Assembly: GCF_900316465.1 (NCBI RefSeq)
Contig: NZ_ONDD01000009.1
Span: 1-64,000 of the forward strand
Origin: an uncultured Fibrobacter sp.
Lineage (GTDB): Bacteria > Fibrobacterota > Fibrobacteria > Fibrobacterales > Fibrobacteraceae
Direction: 5' to 3'
Length of the DNA: 64,000 nucleotides
The translations under genes were made by a program, and so were the position numbers. This document shows positions 1-9,100 of the stretch, one piece after another. The notes under the pieces are model-generated. The model was not told the origin of the DNA. It saw only the letters and a program-made list of their open reading frames with translations, and did no database searches. The first letter of the stretch is position 1; each line of letters starts with the position of its first letter.

Positions 1-534
1 CGACTTGACTTCGTATTCACTGTATGTTGACCACACGTCCTTATAGATTTCCTTCGACCGGAGTACCGAATTGTTGCAAAGCCAAATGGATACCGTTTCA
101 GGAAGTTCATAGTAACGGTACTTGCGTTCCTCTTCCGGCAAGCCCATGAAATAGTCCGAACGGTTGAACTCGTACTTGCCGCGCAGCGTAAGGTACGAAT
201 TGTAGAGCTGCATACGGTCGAAAAAGTAAGCATGAACCTTGTTTTGCATCTCGATGTTGAGATACCGATTGTCCCTAGTATGCACCCAGACGTCGAGGCG
301 TGCGGGGTCATTTTCGGGCATAAAGATGTCGATGGGCTTTTCGAATTCGTATTCGAGGTCGATGATTTCATGGTCATGGTCCAGCTGGAGCAGGCTGTTG
401 AGCACATCGCGGATTGTGTCTTTGTCGTCCATCAAGATGCGGAATGTCGCCGCGTATTTGGGCAGCAGGAATTCTTCGCCACGCTCGTTTGTGACGATGT
501 AGTTTTTTGTCGAATGATTGGTATTAGCAGACAT
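1..534 (-). CDS. Rpn/PD-(D/E)XK family nuclease (putative transposase), 3' part missing
   Basis: The reading frame is open from an ATG at 534 to the window edge, giving the first 178 residues; the C-terminus lies outside. It resembles the Rpn family of recombination-promoting nucleases, often annotated as PD-(D/E)XK nuclease family transposase. The expected catalytic pattern is visible: Asp81 in RLDVWVHT, then Glu95 and Gln97 in YLNIEMQNK, followed by aromatic residues (YFFDRMQLYNSYL) typical of the family. An AGGA-type ribosome site sits about 5 bases before the ATG. Such genes usually occur in many paralogous copies and cut DNA or promote RecA-independent recombination. The family call rests on motif recall, not a search. 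Confidence 0.75.
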   Translation of the reverse strand, partial: MSANTNHSTKNYIVTNERGEEFLLPKYAATFRILMDDKDTIRDVLNSLLQLDHDHEIIDLEYEFEKPIDIFMPENDPARLDVWVHTRDNRYLNIEMQNKVHAYFFDRMQLYNSYLTLRGKYEFNRSDYFMGLPEEERKYRYYELPETVSIWLCNNSVLRSKEIYKDVWSTYSEYEVKS

Positions 535-648
535 GAGTTTCCTTTCGTGTTAAGTTGAGGCGCACTCCCTCTTTACTAACACGCTTTTTTCAGGCATCTG
601 AATACCAGTTTGAGGGTAAAATGTTTTTAACGGAACGCTGGAGGGTGC

Positions 649-677
649 TTTACAAACGGGTGCGAAAAGACGATAAT
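649..677 (+). promoter_or_regulatory. Predicted sigma-70 promoter of clpP
   Basis: TTTACA at 649-654 and GATAAT at 672-677 are separated by 17 bases, about 44 bases before the clpP ATG. This suggests a short leader and a start of transcription near 684. Confidence 0.5.
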
Positions 678-720
678 ATATTGAATTTTCTAAATTGTAC
701 CTGAACAAAAAGGATTTATT

Positions 721-1302
721 ATGGCTGATTGCAACGAAAAGAAAGAAAATGCCCCTTCCGAGATCATGAAGAAGGCTGAAGAATTCCTTGCCTCCAAGCG
801 TAAGATTTTCCTGTGGGGCGGTGTCGATGACGAAAGCGCCGAACGCATTGTGAAGGAACTTTTATACTTGGATTCCTTGAACCACGAAGACATCTATTTC
901 TTCATCAACAGCCCGGGTGGCGTGATTTCTAGCGGCCTCGCCATTTACGACTGCATGAACGCTATCCAGAGCGATGTGGTCACGGTTTGCTGCGGTCAGG
1001 CTGCATCCATGGGTGCGGTGCTTTTGACTTCTGGCGCAAAGGGCAAGCGTTATGCATGGCCGAACGCCCGCATCATGATTCACCAGCCGCTCATTCATGG
1101 TGAAATTGTCGCCCCTGCAAGCGATATCCAGATTCAGGCCGAAGAAATGCTCCGTATTCGTAACATTACGGGCAAGATTCTTGCCGAAACCTCTGGCCAT
1201 ACCATGGAAGAAATCGACCGCGACACGGAACGCGACAACTTTATGAGCGCCGAAGAAGCCAAGGCCTACGGCCTGGTCGACAAGGTCGAAAGCATCGTTT
1301 AA
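721..1302 (+). CDS. clpP: ATP-dependent Clp protease proteolytic subunit
   Basis: ClpP forms the tetradecameric serine-protease chamber that degrades proteins unfolded by ClpX or ClpA/C in the cytoplasm. At 193 residues the length is normal. The catalytic triad is intact: Ser96 in GQAASMGAV, His121 in RIMIHQP, and Asp172 in TERDNFMSAEEA, aligned with E. coli Asp185. The FINSPGG loop of the oxyanion region is also present. An AAAAAGGA ribosome site lies upstream of the ATG and a promoter is visible at 649-677. No clpX is adjacent; ftsY follows 21 bases downstream and may be cotranscribed. Confidence 0.97.
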   Translation: MADCNEKKENAPSEIMKKAEEFLASKRKIFLWGGVDDESAERIVKELLYLDSLNHEDIYFFINSPGGVISSGLAIYDCMNAIQSDVVTVCCGQAASMGAVLLTSGAKGKRYAWPNARIMIHQPLIHGEIVAPASDIQIQAEEMLRIRNITGKILAETSGHTMEEIDRDTERDNFMSAEEAKAYGLVDKVESIV

Positions 1303-1323
1303 CGATTTTACGGAAATTTTCGA

Positions 1324-2247
1324 ATGGGACTTTTTTCTGCCATTAAGAGTGGCCTTGCCAAGACCCGCGACGCCTTGATGGGCGAACTCAAGGGTATTGT
1401 CGGTGCAGGCAAAATCACGGACGACACTCTTGAGGAACTCGAAGAACACCTGATTAAGGCTGACGTGGGCGTCGAAGCGGCATTCCTGTTGACCGATGCC
1501 TTGCGCGAACAAGCTTTGGGCAAGTCGCTCACGACCGAACAGGTGTTGGGCATTATGCGCAGCGAAGCGGAACGTTTGCTCAAGGATCCGCCGCCGTTTG
1601 AACTCAAGGGCAAGCCCCACGTGGTGCTTGTGATTGGCGTGAATGGCGCCGGTAAAACGACTACGATTGGTAAACTTGCCGCCCGCCTGAAAGACGAAGG
1701 CAAGAAGGTGATGATTGCGGCTTGCGATACGTTCCGTGCGGCAGCCATCGACCAGCTTGAAACCTGGGCTGAGCGTTCGGGTGCTGAATTCGTGAAACAT
1801 CAGGAAGGTTCTGACCCTGCGGCTGTGGCGTTTGATGCCTGCAATGCGGCAGTGGCCCGCGGCTGCGACGTGGTATTGATTGATACCGCCGGCCGTCTGC
1901 ACAACAAAGACTACTTGATGGAAGAACTCAAGAAGATTGTCCGCGTGATCAAGAAGGTGAGCCCCGACATGCCGCACGACATGTGGCTCGTAATCGACGG
2001 TAACACCGGACAGAATACCATCAACCAGACGAAGATTTTCAACCAGAGTTTCCCGCTCACCGGCCTTGTGGTGACCAAGCTCGACGGTACGGCCCGTGGC
2101 GGCGCAGTGCTTTCGATTGCAAGCTCGCTGCAGATTCCTATCCGCTGGATTGGTATGGGCGAACGCATCGACCAGCTGGTGCCTTTCAGCAAGGCTGAAT
2201 ACGTGGAAGGTCTTTTCGAAAACGCTCTGGAAGAAAACGAACAGTAA
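1324..2247 (+). CDS. ftsY: Signal recognition particle receptor FtsY
   Basis: FtsY is the SRP receptor GTPase that docks ribosome-nascent chain-SRP complexes at the inner membrane. All SRP-GTPase motifs are present in 307 residues: P-loop GVNGAGKTT (105-113), DTFRAAA (135-141), DTAGR (187-191), TKLDG (251-255) and GMGE (277-280), behind a helical N domain (about 1-90). The long acidic A domain of E. coli FtsY is absent, as in many other bacteria, so membrane targeting probably depends on the N-terminal amphipathic stretch (GLFSAIKSGLAKT). It lies between clpP and a lipoprotein gene that starts 15 bases after its stop. Confidence 0.97.
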   Translation: MGLFSAIKSGLAKTRDALMGELKGIVGAGKITDDTLEELEEHLIKADVGVEAAFLLTDALREQALGKSLTTEQVLGIMRSEAERLLKDPPPFELKGKPHVVLVIGVNGAGKTTTIGKLAARLKDEGKKVMIAACDTFRAAAIDQLETWAERSGAEFVKHQEGSDPAAVAFDACNAAVARGCDVVLIDTAGRLHNKDYLMEELKKIVRVIKKVSPDMPHDMWLVIDGNTGQNTINQTKIFNQSFPLTGLVVTKLDGTARGGAVLSIASSLQIPIRWIGMGERIDQLVPFSKAEYVEGLFENALEENEQ

Positions 2248-2262
2248 TCGAGTGTTGTAGAT

Positions 2263-2718
2263 ATGTTGAGGGATGTCGGAAAATTATTTTCAAGTCCGCG
2301 TGTCATGCAGGGCTTGGTTCGGCATCTCCTTGTAGCCGCGTTGTTTTTTAGTGCGGCTTTCGGCATGAGCGGCTGTAGCGGCGAAGTCTCGGTCGACCAG
2401 AAGTTCGTTGACTTGTATATCGAACTGCGCGTTGCCGAAATTACCTACGGCAAGGATTCTCCGATGGGCCGCCTGGTGCGTCAAGATGCTTTGAAGGCCG
2501 CTGGCTACACTCGCGAACAGTTCCTCGCCAAGACTGACGAAATCCTGAATGACGAACGCCAGTGGGTGCCGTTCCAGAAGGCGGTGAACGCCCGTATTGA
2601 TACGCTGCTGGCGCCTCCGGTAAATCCGAATGCAGCGGCCGAGAATACTCCGGCGAAAGGCAATGGCCCGAAAAAGTTGAAGCCTCAGATGCCCGCGCAT
2701 AAAGGGGGTGTACATTGA
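2263..2718 (+). CDS. Small predicted lipoprotein of unknown function
   Basis: The 151-residue product has a hydrophobic N-terminal segment ending in GMSGC, a plausible lipobox, so it is probably exported and lipid-anchored. The ATG at 2263 gives a long n-region; an in-frame ATG at 2305 would start a more typical signal peptide (MQGLVRHLLVAALFFS). The mature part is a helical domain of about 70 residues (KFVDLYIELRVAEITYG onward) followed by a Pro/Ala/Lys-rich tail. The helical pattern recalls small Bacteroidetes lipoproteins such as DUF4296, but I cannot confirm it. The stop overlaps the start of the thioredoxin-like gene, so the two are translationally coupled. Confidence 0.7.
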   Translation: MLRDVGKLFSSPRVMQGLVRHLLVAALFFSAAFGMSGCSGEVSVDQKFVDLYIELRVAEITYGKDSPMGRLVRQDALKAAGYTREQFLAKTDEILNDERQWVPFQKAVNARIDTLLAPPVNPNAAAENTPAKGNGPKKLKPQMPAHKGGVH

Positions 2719-3215
2719 TTTTTCGTTTGTTGATGCTTGTGGCGCTTTGCGTGTCGGTCTCTTTTGCAGCCCCCTTGAACGATGCGGTGCCTGCCAAGAA
2801 GGCCTCGGCTAGAAAGTCTACGGTCCATTGGATGGACTATAACGAGGCACTTGAAAAGGCTCAAAAGTTTCCGAAGCTGATTTTTGTGGATTTGTATGCG
2901 GATTGGTGTATTCCTTGCCGCGTGATGGAGGCGAACGTGTTCAGCGACCCCACGGTGGCCTCGCTTTTGAATACTCGCTTTTACGCCGTTAAACTCAACG
3001 CCGAATCGCAGGACTCCATTATGTGCGACGGCCAAAAGAAAACGGTGCAACGTTGCTATTTTGATGTTTGGGAACTGAACGCGCTTCCGGCTTTTGTGCT
3101 TATCGCTCCGAAGGGCATGAGCATTTTGACGGTGACCGATTCCATGTCGCCGCAAGAGCTGCAATACATGCTGTACCAGTTCCTTGAAAAAGAGAAGGAG
3201 TGGATGTCCCGATGA
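2715..3215 (+). CDS. Exported thioredoxin-like protein
   Basis: This 166-residue thioredoxin-fold protein has an N-terminal signal sequence (about 1-19, ending SFAA) and an active-site motif DWCIPC with Cys65 and Cys68, so it probably works as a periplasmic disulfide reductase or isomerase. The family resembles the C-terminal thioredoxin domain of DsbD and DUF255-like proteins. The start is the TTG at 2715 inside the overlap ATTGA with the previous stop: AAAGGGGG lies just upstream at the right distance, whereas the first ATG (2733) is too far from it and would shorten the signal peptide. The glycosyltransferase downstream starts inside its stop codon. Confidence 0.8.
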   Translation: MIFRLLMLVALCVSVSFAAPLNDAVPAKKASARKSTVHWMDYNEALEKAQKFPKLIFVDLYADWCIPCRVMEANVFSDPTVASLLNTRFYAVKLNAESQDSIMCDGQKKTVQRCYFDVWELNALPAFVLIAPKGMSILTVTDSMSPQELQYMLYQFLEKEKEWMSR

Positions 3216-4363
3216 ACGAACAATTCCTTTTTTACGCACAAATTGTTTTCTGGGTAATGATTTTCTTGCTGGTGCATTGCTACCTGCTGTTCCCGATGAC
3301 GCTCCCGTTCGTGAGCGAAATCTTTAAGCGCCGCAAGTCTCCGGAAAAGGGCAATGTTGAATTGCCGACGGTGTCGATTCTGATTTCTGCCTACAACGAA
3401 GAGGCGGTGATTGAACGCAAAATCCAGAACATTCTGGAACTTGATTACCCCAAGGATAAGCTCGAAGTTTTGATTGGCGATGACGGCTCTGCCGACAAGA
3501 CCGCCGAAATCGTCGCCCGCTATGAATCGCAGGGAATCACGCTGGTCAAGGCGCCCAAGAATGCGGGCAAGGCCGCCATGCTGAACCGCCTGAACAAGAT
3601 TGCAAAGAACGACATCTTGCTCTTCTGCGATGCAAACACGATGTTCTTCCCGAATGTAGTGCGCAAGCTCGTGATCCCGTTCCAAGACAAGAAAATCGGT
3701 TGCGCCTGCGGACACTTGATTCTGTCGGACAAGAGCGGTTCTACGCTGGGTCGCGGCGAAAGTTCTTACTGGGACTTGGAATCTGAAATCAAGAAATTTG
3801 AAGGCGTGCTCGACATGCTGATTGGCGGTAACGGCGCCCTCTATGCCATCCGTCGCGATTTGTATACGGAACTTCCGGTCAAGAAGAGCGTCATGGATGA
3901 CTTCTTCGTGACGACCAAGGTTCTCGAAAAGGGCTATTACTGCACGTTCGTGACAAGCGCTATCGGTACCGAACAGACTTCCAAGGAATCGAGCGGTGAA
4001 TTCCGCCGCAAGGTGCGTATCGGCCGCGCGAATTTTAACTTCTTGTTCTCTTACTTGCCGCTGTTGAATCCGCTGCACCCGCTGCTTGCCTACTTGTTCT
4101 TCTCGCACAAGATTCTGCGCTGGTTCTCGCCGCATATTTTGATTTTGTTGTTTGTCGCGAACGCTTGCCTGCTCACGAGCGGTCTTTTCTACCAGATTTT
4201 CTTTGGTGTGATGTCGCTTGCCTTGCTGGTCGCCGGTTTCAAGATTGTCCCGAGCGGTTACTATTTCCTCTCGATGAACTACGCCATGCTTAAAGGTTTC
4301 TTTATGGCCTTCAAGCCCGAAAAGAGCGGCGGTTGGGCACGCGAAGCCCGCAGCGACGAATAA
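3212..4363 (+). CDS. Membrane-bound family 2 glycosyltransferase
   Basis: This processive-type GT2 enzyme of 383 residues has a membrane segment near residues 8-34 and further ones in the C-terminal third. Nucleotide-sugar binding motifs are visible: SILISAYNEE near 55-64, GDDGSADKT at 89-97, and FCDAN at 138-142. A basic stretch (RRKVRIGRANF) sits where the acceptor-site motif is expected. I chose the ATG at 3212, which overlaps the previous TGA as ATGA and has AAGGAG 11 bases upstream; a GTG at 3200 lies on the ribosome site itself. The substrate is unknown; it probably builds a surface polysaccharide or glycolipid. Confidence 0.88.
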   Translation: MNEQFLFYAQIVFWVMIFLLVHCYLLFPMTLPFVSEIFKRRKSPEKGNVELPTVSILISAYNEEAVIERKIQNILELDYPKDKLEVLIGDDGSADKTAEIVARYESQGITLVKAPKNAGKAAMLNRLNKIAKNDILLFCDANTMFFPNVVRKLVIPFQDKKIGCACGHLILSDKSGSTLGRGESSYWDLESEIKKFEGVLDMLIGGNGALYAIRRDLYTELPVKKSVMDDFFVTTKVLEKGYYCTFVTSAIGTEQTSKESSGEFRRKVRIGRANFNFLFSYLPLLNPLHPLLAYLFFSHKILRWFSPHILILLFVANACLLTSGLFYQIFFGVMSLALLVAGFKIVPSGYYFLSMNYAMLKGFFMAFKPEKSGGWAREARSDE

Positions 4364-4387
4364 TTTGAATATATTTAGAGTTATCGC

Positions 4388-4846
4388 ATGAAAAAGATTT
4401 TCTCTGCCATTCTGTTTGCTTTAGCATTCGCCGTGGTACCGGCAAGTGCGTTTACCATGGATGTGCAGGGAGGTGTCGTCAATCATGTGAGCGAACTCGG
4501 TAAGTTCAACTTGAACGTATTTGGTCACTTTTGGTACCCCATTGACCAGATGCTCTTTTTCGGTATCGGCTCGGGTTATCAAGAAATTGACAACGTGAGC
4601 TTGATTCCTGTTTCGGGCAGCGTGTGGGTTCGCTTGCCTATCGGCAGCACAGCGCTCCCTGTAGCAACAGGTGACTGGGGCTATCTCTTTGGCTCGAACA
4701 ATCAGATGTTCTGGCGCGCCGGTGGCGGCCTTGATATCAAGAATGGCGATTATTCGTCTATTATGTTGATGGGCGGTTACCAGTTCCTTGACCATGACGG
4801 CAAAGGCTACGCCTACGTACAGGCGGGAATTCTTGTAGAATTATAA
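4388..4846 (+). CDS. Small secreted protein, possibly outer-membrane associated
   Basis: The 152-residue product begins with a clear signal peptide (MKKIFSAILFALAFAVVPASA, predicted cleavage after ASA). The mature chain alternates hydrophobic and polar residues with many Gly and aromatic positions (FGHFWYPIDQMLFFGIGSGY), consistent with a short beta-barrel or beta-sandwich at the outer membrane. I do not recognise a family. It lies 24 bases after the glycosyltransferase and may share its transcript. Confidence 0.7.
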   Translation: MKKIFSAILFALAFAVVPASAFTMDVQGGVVNHVSELGKFNLNVFGHFWYPIDQMLFFGIGSGYQEIDNVSLIPVSGSVWVRLPIGSTALPVATGDWGYLFGSNNQMFWRAGGGLDIKNGDYSSIMLMGGYQFLDHDGKGYAYVQAGILVEL

Positions 4847-4858
4847 AGGCGATGAGTA

Positions 4859-4910
4859 ATGTGAAATGTGTAATTACTCATTTCACATCTCACATCTCAC
4901 ATCTCACATC
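4859..4910. repeat. Inverted repeat plus 7-bp tandem repeat between convergent genes
   Basis: ATGTGAAAT at 4859-4867 pairs with ATTTCACAT at 4880-4888 across a 12-base loop. It is followed by three copies of CACATCT and a partial fourth (4884-4910). The site lies between two converging genes. There is no T-run, so it is not a standard terminator. Confidence 0.7.
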
Positions 4911-4917
4911 CTGTAAT

Positions 4918-6129
4918 TTATTTCCCTAATTCCTGTTCTAGGAACTTCTTGTTCTCTTCGACTTTCTGCTTCTGCGGATTGTCCGGATATTCTGTCAGGC
5001 ACTTGTCCAGCGGGGCGATTGCTTCGTTCAACAGCTTTTTCTTCTTGGCCGCATCTTTTTGCTTTTGGGCCTTGGCGAACATCTGACTCGTTGTCTTGCG
5101 TTGCTTGGTGCAGAAGTTGTCTGCAAGCTTTGTGTAAAGCTCGTTGGCCTCTTTGCGTAGCTTGCTGGACTTAAGCTTGTTCAAGAGCTCCTTGGCCTCG
5201 CTGAACTTTTCCTTTTGCAAGAGCGTGTCGGCCTTGGCAAGAGCCTGTGCCGGATCGTGCGATTCCCAGTACTTGGTGGCAGCGGCATCGTTCGCCTGCG
5301 CCAGTTCGCGAATGTGGTCGATGAGCGCCTGAATATGGAGGTCGTTTTCAAAGTCGCGGTAGCGCATTTGGAACGTGAGGGCCTGCTTTTCGGCTTCGGC
5401 GAATTGTGCCTGGTTGTCTGCAAGATCCTTGATGGCGGCGTATTCTTTCTTTGCCTTAACAAGCGTGTTCTTGTAGGCGACGCTCTTTTGCGCCTTGGCC
5501 CACTGGGTCAGTGAATCTCCCGGAGCAAGCGCAATCAAACTGTCGGCGGTTTCGGCCACAAGCCCGTAGTCAGAACTGGCGCGGTTCATGTTCTGAATCT
5601 GGAATACCATCGGTTCGTAGGCTTTTGCCTTTTCGGCGCGAACCTTTCCGAATTCATTCAGCATGGAATCGGCTTTAGATTCCCATTGTTCCCACAATGG
5701 CTTGATGACGCGGAAACGTTCCAGGTAGGCGCTTGCAGAATCGGTGTAGCCTGCTTTGTGCAAGGTGTTTGCATAATCGAAAATGCTCTGGACAATCGCG
5801 GGAATTGCTGTGTACGGGTCGGCAATCGCGGCGGTCGTTTTGCCTTCGCTAGTGGCGGGGCCCTGTTCCGGTGCCGTCGGAATGTTTTCTGGGGTGGCCA
5901 GGCGGTAGCCATCGAGAGCCTGCGAATTGAAAATCGGACCCGATTGAGAACCCAGTTCCTGCGGGTTCTGGAGCGACGAATCGCTCGACGGGGTGCTAGG
6001 CTGCTCTTGTTCAGAAGAATCGTTTGCAGAAACGTTAGTCGGTTCTGTTTCGGGGGCGGGAGCGTTCCCGACGCACGCCGTCAGCGCGAATGCGCTTGCT
6101 GATAACAAACTAAGGATTTTGATTCGCAT
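4918..6129 (-). CDS. Coiled-coil/TPR-like lipoprotein downstream of the PBP gene
   Basis: The 403-residue product has a signal peptide with lipobox ALTAC (Cys19), a low-complexity Pro/Glu/Ser linker to about residue 100, then an almost wholly helical region. The C-terminal part shows short helical pairs resembling tetratricopeptide repeats (ALAKADTLLQKEKFSEA; LNEAIAPLDKCLTEYP). It begins 46 bases after the end of the penicillin-binding protein gene on the same strand, so the two are probably cotranscribed. By analogy with LpoA, a TPR-bearing lipoprotein that activates PBP1A in E. coli, it could be a partner of that enzyme; this is inference only. Confidence 0.8.
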   Translation of the reverse strand: MRIKILSLLSASAFALTACVGNAPAPETEPTNVSANDSSEQEQPSTPSSDSSLQNPQELGSQSGPIFNSQALDGYRLATPENIPTAPEQGPATSEGKTTAAIADPYTAIPAIVQSIFDYANTLHKAGYTDSASAYLERFRVIKPLWEQWESKADSMLNEFGKVRAEKAKAYEPMVFQIQNMNRASSDYGLVAETADSLIALAPGDSLTQWAKAQKSVAYKNTLVKAKKEYAAIKDLADNQAQFAEAEKQALTFQMRYRDFENDLHIQALIDHIRELAQANDAAATKYWESHDPAQALAKADTLLQKEKFSEAKELLNKLKSSKLRKEANELYTKLADNFCTKQRKTTSQMFAKAQKQKDAAKKKKLLNEAIAPLDKCLTEYPDNPQKQKVEENKKFLEQELGK

Positions 6130-6175
6130 GTTTTCTTCTTTCGCTAAGTTATGTTAACTGCCTGCTTTTTGCAAA

Positions 6176-9100
6176 TTAGTCTGCTTCGATAGGCACAAAG
6201 GCGTTCTTGCTGTCAAAGCCTTCAGGCAAATCCCAGTCGTCGTCCTTGGGCATGGCGGCAGCCTTCGGCTGGGCCGGTTGTGCGGGCTGTGCGGGCACGG
6301 CCACGGCGGCAGGCTCCGAGGTAGAGCCTTCGGCAGGAGCACTCGGGGCGGCGCCGGCTACATTGGCAGAATCTGCAGGAGCAGCGGGTGCTGCAGCCGG
6401 CATGGGCAAGCTGATCATGATTCCGTGGGCGGCGATGTCTTCGGCTGCCGCGGCGTGTACCTGCGGCGGCGTGAATCCCGGAACTTCAATCCACGGGAGC
6501 GGGCGGCCTTGTTCTGCGCTACCGCCTGCAATTACGCTACCGGTCATCGGGTCAACGGTCAGCTGGCCGCGTTCGTTCGGGAGAACCAGCGGAACTTCTC
6601 CAGCGGCGAGCATCGAAATGTCGAGGAAGTCAATCTTTTCGGGCAGGCCCAGAATGTCGATTTCTTTCTTAGCGAAGTCGGCCCATTGCGGCAAGCCACC
6701 GCTGGCGCCTGCAATACGTGTGCGGCCAGACTTAAGTGGCTTGTTGTCGTCAAAGCCTACATAGCTACCGATGGCAATCACGGAATCAGTAGAAATGCCA
6801 TTCTTCTCGTTCACATAAGTCGGAAGTGCGCCGAGGAAGGCCACGTTGCGGTAATCGTTTGTGGTGCCGGTCTTACCGAGGGCGGGGTAGCGCAGCGTAA
6901 TGGCTTTATCCGGCGAGGTCACCGTAATGTGCGTGTACTGGCTGCGGGCGGTGCCGTTCGTGAACACGGAATGCAGCATCACTGCCATCTGCGAAGTAAT
7001 CGAGTCGCCGAGAACCACCTTGCTTTCGCTCTTGTTTCTAAAGATCACCTTGCCGTCGCGGTTCTTGATTTCCTTGATGAAGCACGGGTCGGTCCAGTCA
7101 CCATCCAGGCACTTGAACACCTTGCCGGTTAAGAGAGTTTGGTAGGCGGTCGAAATTTCAGCCAAGGTAATATCGTTTACGCCCAGCGGCATACTGAACA
7201 CTTTCTGCAACTTCTGGTGAATACCGATTTCTTTTGCAAAACGAGCATATTCGGCAAAGGCGAGCGAGCGTCTGTAATCGGGCCAGTAACGCAGGTGTTC
7301 TGCGTCCAGGTAATCCACTTCGCTGTCCACAGGTTCGATCATGGTCGAAAGGCGCTTCATGTCGGCCAGCGTAAAGTGGTTAAGCAATACCACGGAATCC
7401 AGCGGCGGGAGGTCAATCGACGGGTCGAGTTCTTGTGCCTGGCGTTCGCGCAAGATTTCGGAATAGCGCTTGTAGTTGTGCTTAATGAATCCGAGAGTCT
7501 TCGCATCTTTCTTGGACTGCTTCACGGCGATATCGTTAAAGGTTCCGTAGCGCAGGTTCAGCACGTCACGGGCTTTGTCGTCTTTACCTTCGAGCCTGTA
7601 GCGTTCGGCAAGGGCGTCGCGTGCCTTGGTGAATTCGATTTCGCGCTTGGTGTCTTCTTTCAGAATCAGACCGTACTTGTCGCGCAGGCGTTCAAAGAAC
7701 TTCTTGGTGTCTTCGTCTTCGTGGCGGGCCATGTCGTTCACGGCAGCAATGTCGTTGAATTCTTCGAGCGAAAGCTTGTCGAGTAAGTGCTCCAAGAGCC
7801 AGATGCTTGCGATGTTTTCAGAACGCGTGGCAGACCAAGCAATGCTTACGACGTCACCCTTGTTCTTGTGGTCCGGGCGCGGAAAATAGAACTGGTTCGT
7901 GAACTGGAAAACGTTGAAGTCGTTTTCAAGCATGTCCAGGTAATTCCAGTGGTACTTGAGGGCGAGCGCGTAAAGAATCGGTTTCCAGCTAGAACCCAGC
8001 TGACGCACGGCCTTAAAACTACGGTCGAATCCGGTATTGTGGAAACCGCCCTGGCTTGCAATCACGTTGCCGTTCTGAATGGCGAAAAGGGCGCCCTGCA
8101 ACACAGGTTCTGTTTCAATCTGACAAGGAGCGAATCCGTCAACGGTCTTGTCGTCCATCACGCTCACCAAGAGGATTGCTCCCTTCTTGAGCTGCGGGGC
8201 CAAAATCTTGTTCACGTCGCCGCCGGCCTTTTTCGCAAAGTCCTTGACCGATGCTTCAGAAACCATACCCTTGAGCTGGCCGAAGCTGAGCGTCAGAGCC
8301 TTAAGTCCGCCCTGGTCGTCGACCATGATGCTGTCTACAGTGCCGTACAGGTAGTCACCCTTGCGCGCCGTCTGGGCGCGGTTTGCGAACTGTGCCTTCG
8401 GGAGCACGAAGCCGCCGAGCTGCATCTGGAGTCCACTGATGTTTGCCTGCAAAGCGGTCTTTGCGGCGTCCTGGCTGCGGGCATCTACAGTCGTCGTAAT
8501 CGAAAGCTGAGCTTTGCGCCAGTCCTCGATACCTTCGGCTTCAAACTTTTTTTGGAAGAATTCGCCGTCCAGCTTTTCTTCGATGCGGTCGAGCATGGTG
8601 CTCACGCTAAAGCGGAAGTTGCCGTGGTTGAATTCCAGCGGCTTGGCGAGCGCTTCGCTCATATCTTCTTCGGAGATGTAATTCTCTTCGACCATACGGC
8701 CAAGCACGTATTCCAAACGTTCCTTACCGCGGGCTAAGGCCTTTTCGCGGCGTTCGGCGCTGCGCTGAATGAACGGGTCGTAGTTGAACGGACCCTTCAC
8801 CGAACCTGCAATAAAGGCGCATTCGGCAAGTGTTAAATCCTTGAGTTCCTTGTTAAAGAAGTACTGGGCGGCAATGGCCACGCCCTTTCCGGTACCCGAA
8901 ACGTGGAACTGGTTCAGGTAGAATTCCAGGATGTCTTCTTTGCTAAAGTGCTTTTCCATGCGGAGCGCGTTAATGAGCTCCTTGCCCTTTTCCTTGATGC
9001 TTCGTTCTTCGCGGCCAAAAATGTTCTTGACGGTCTGCTGGGTTAGTGTAGAACCGCCCTGGCGCATGTGCCCGCTCTTGATGTTCGAAATCATGGCGCG

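Noticed and set aside
1..534. Rpn-type gene as a complete insertion sequence
   Set aside because: No terminal inverted repeats or target duplication were seen near its 5' end, and the family is not a classic IS transposase.
862..1977. Minus-strand open frame of 371 codons across clpP and ftsY
   Set aside because: It lies antisense to two confidently identified genes, and its His/Arg-rich sequence is typical of a reverse-frame shadow.
3200..3202. GTG start for the GT2 gene
   Set aside because: It overlaps the AAGGAG ribosome site; the ATG at 3212 overlaps the previous stop as ATGA and fits better.
4884..4910. Short tandem repeat as a CRISPR array
   Set aside because: Units of 7 bases without spacers cannot form a CRISPR.
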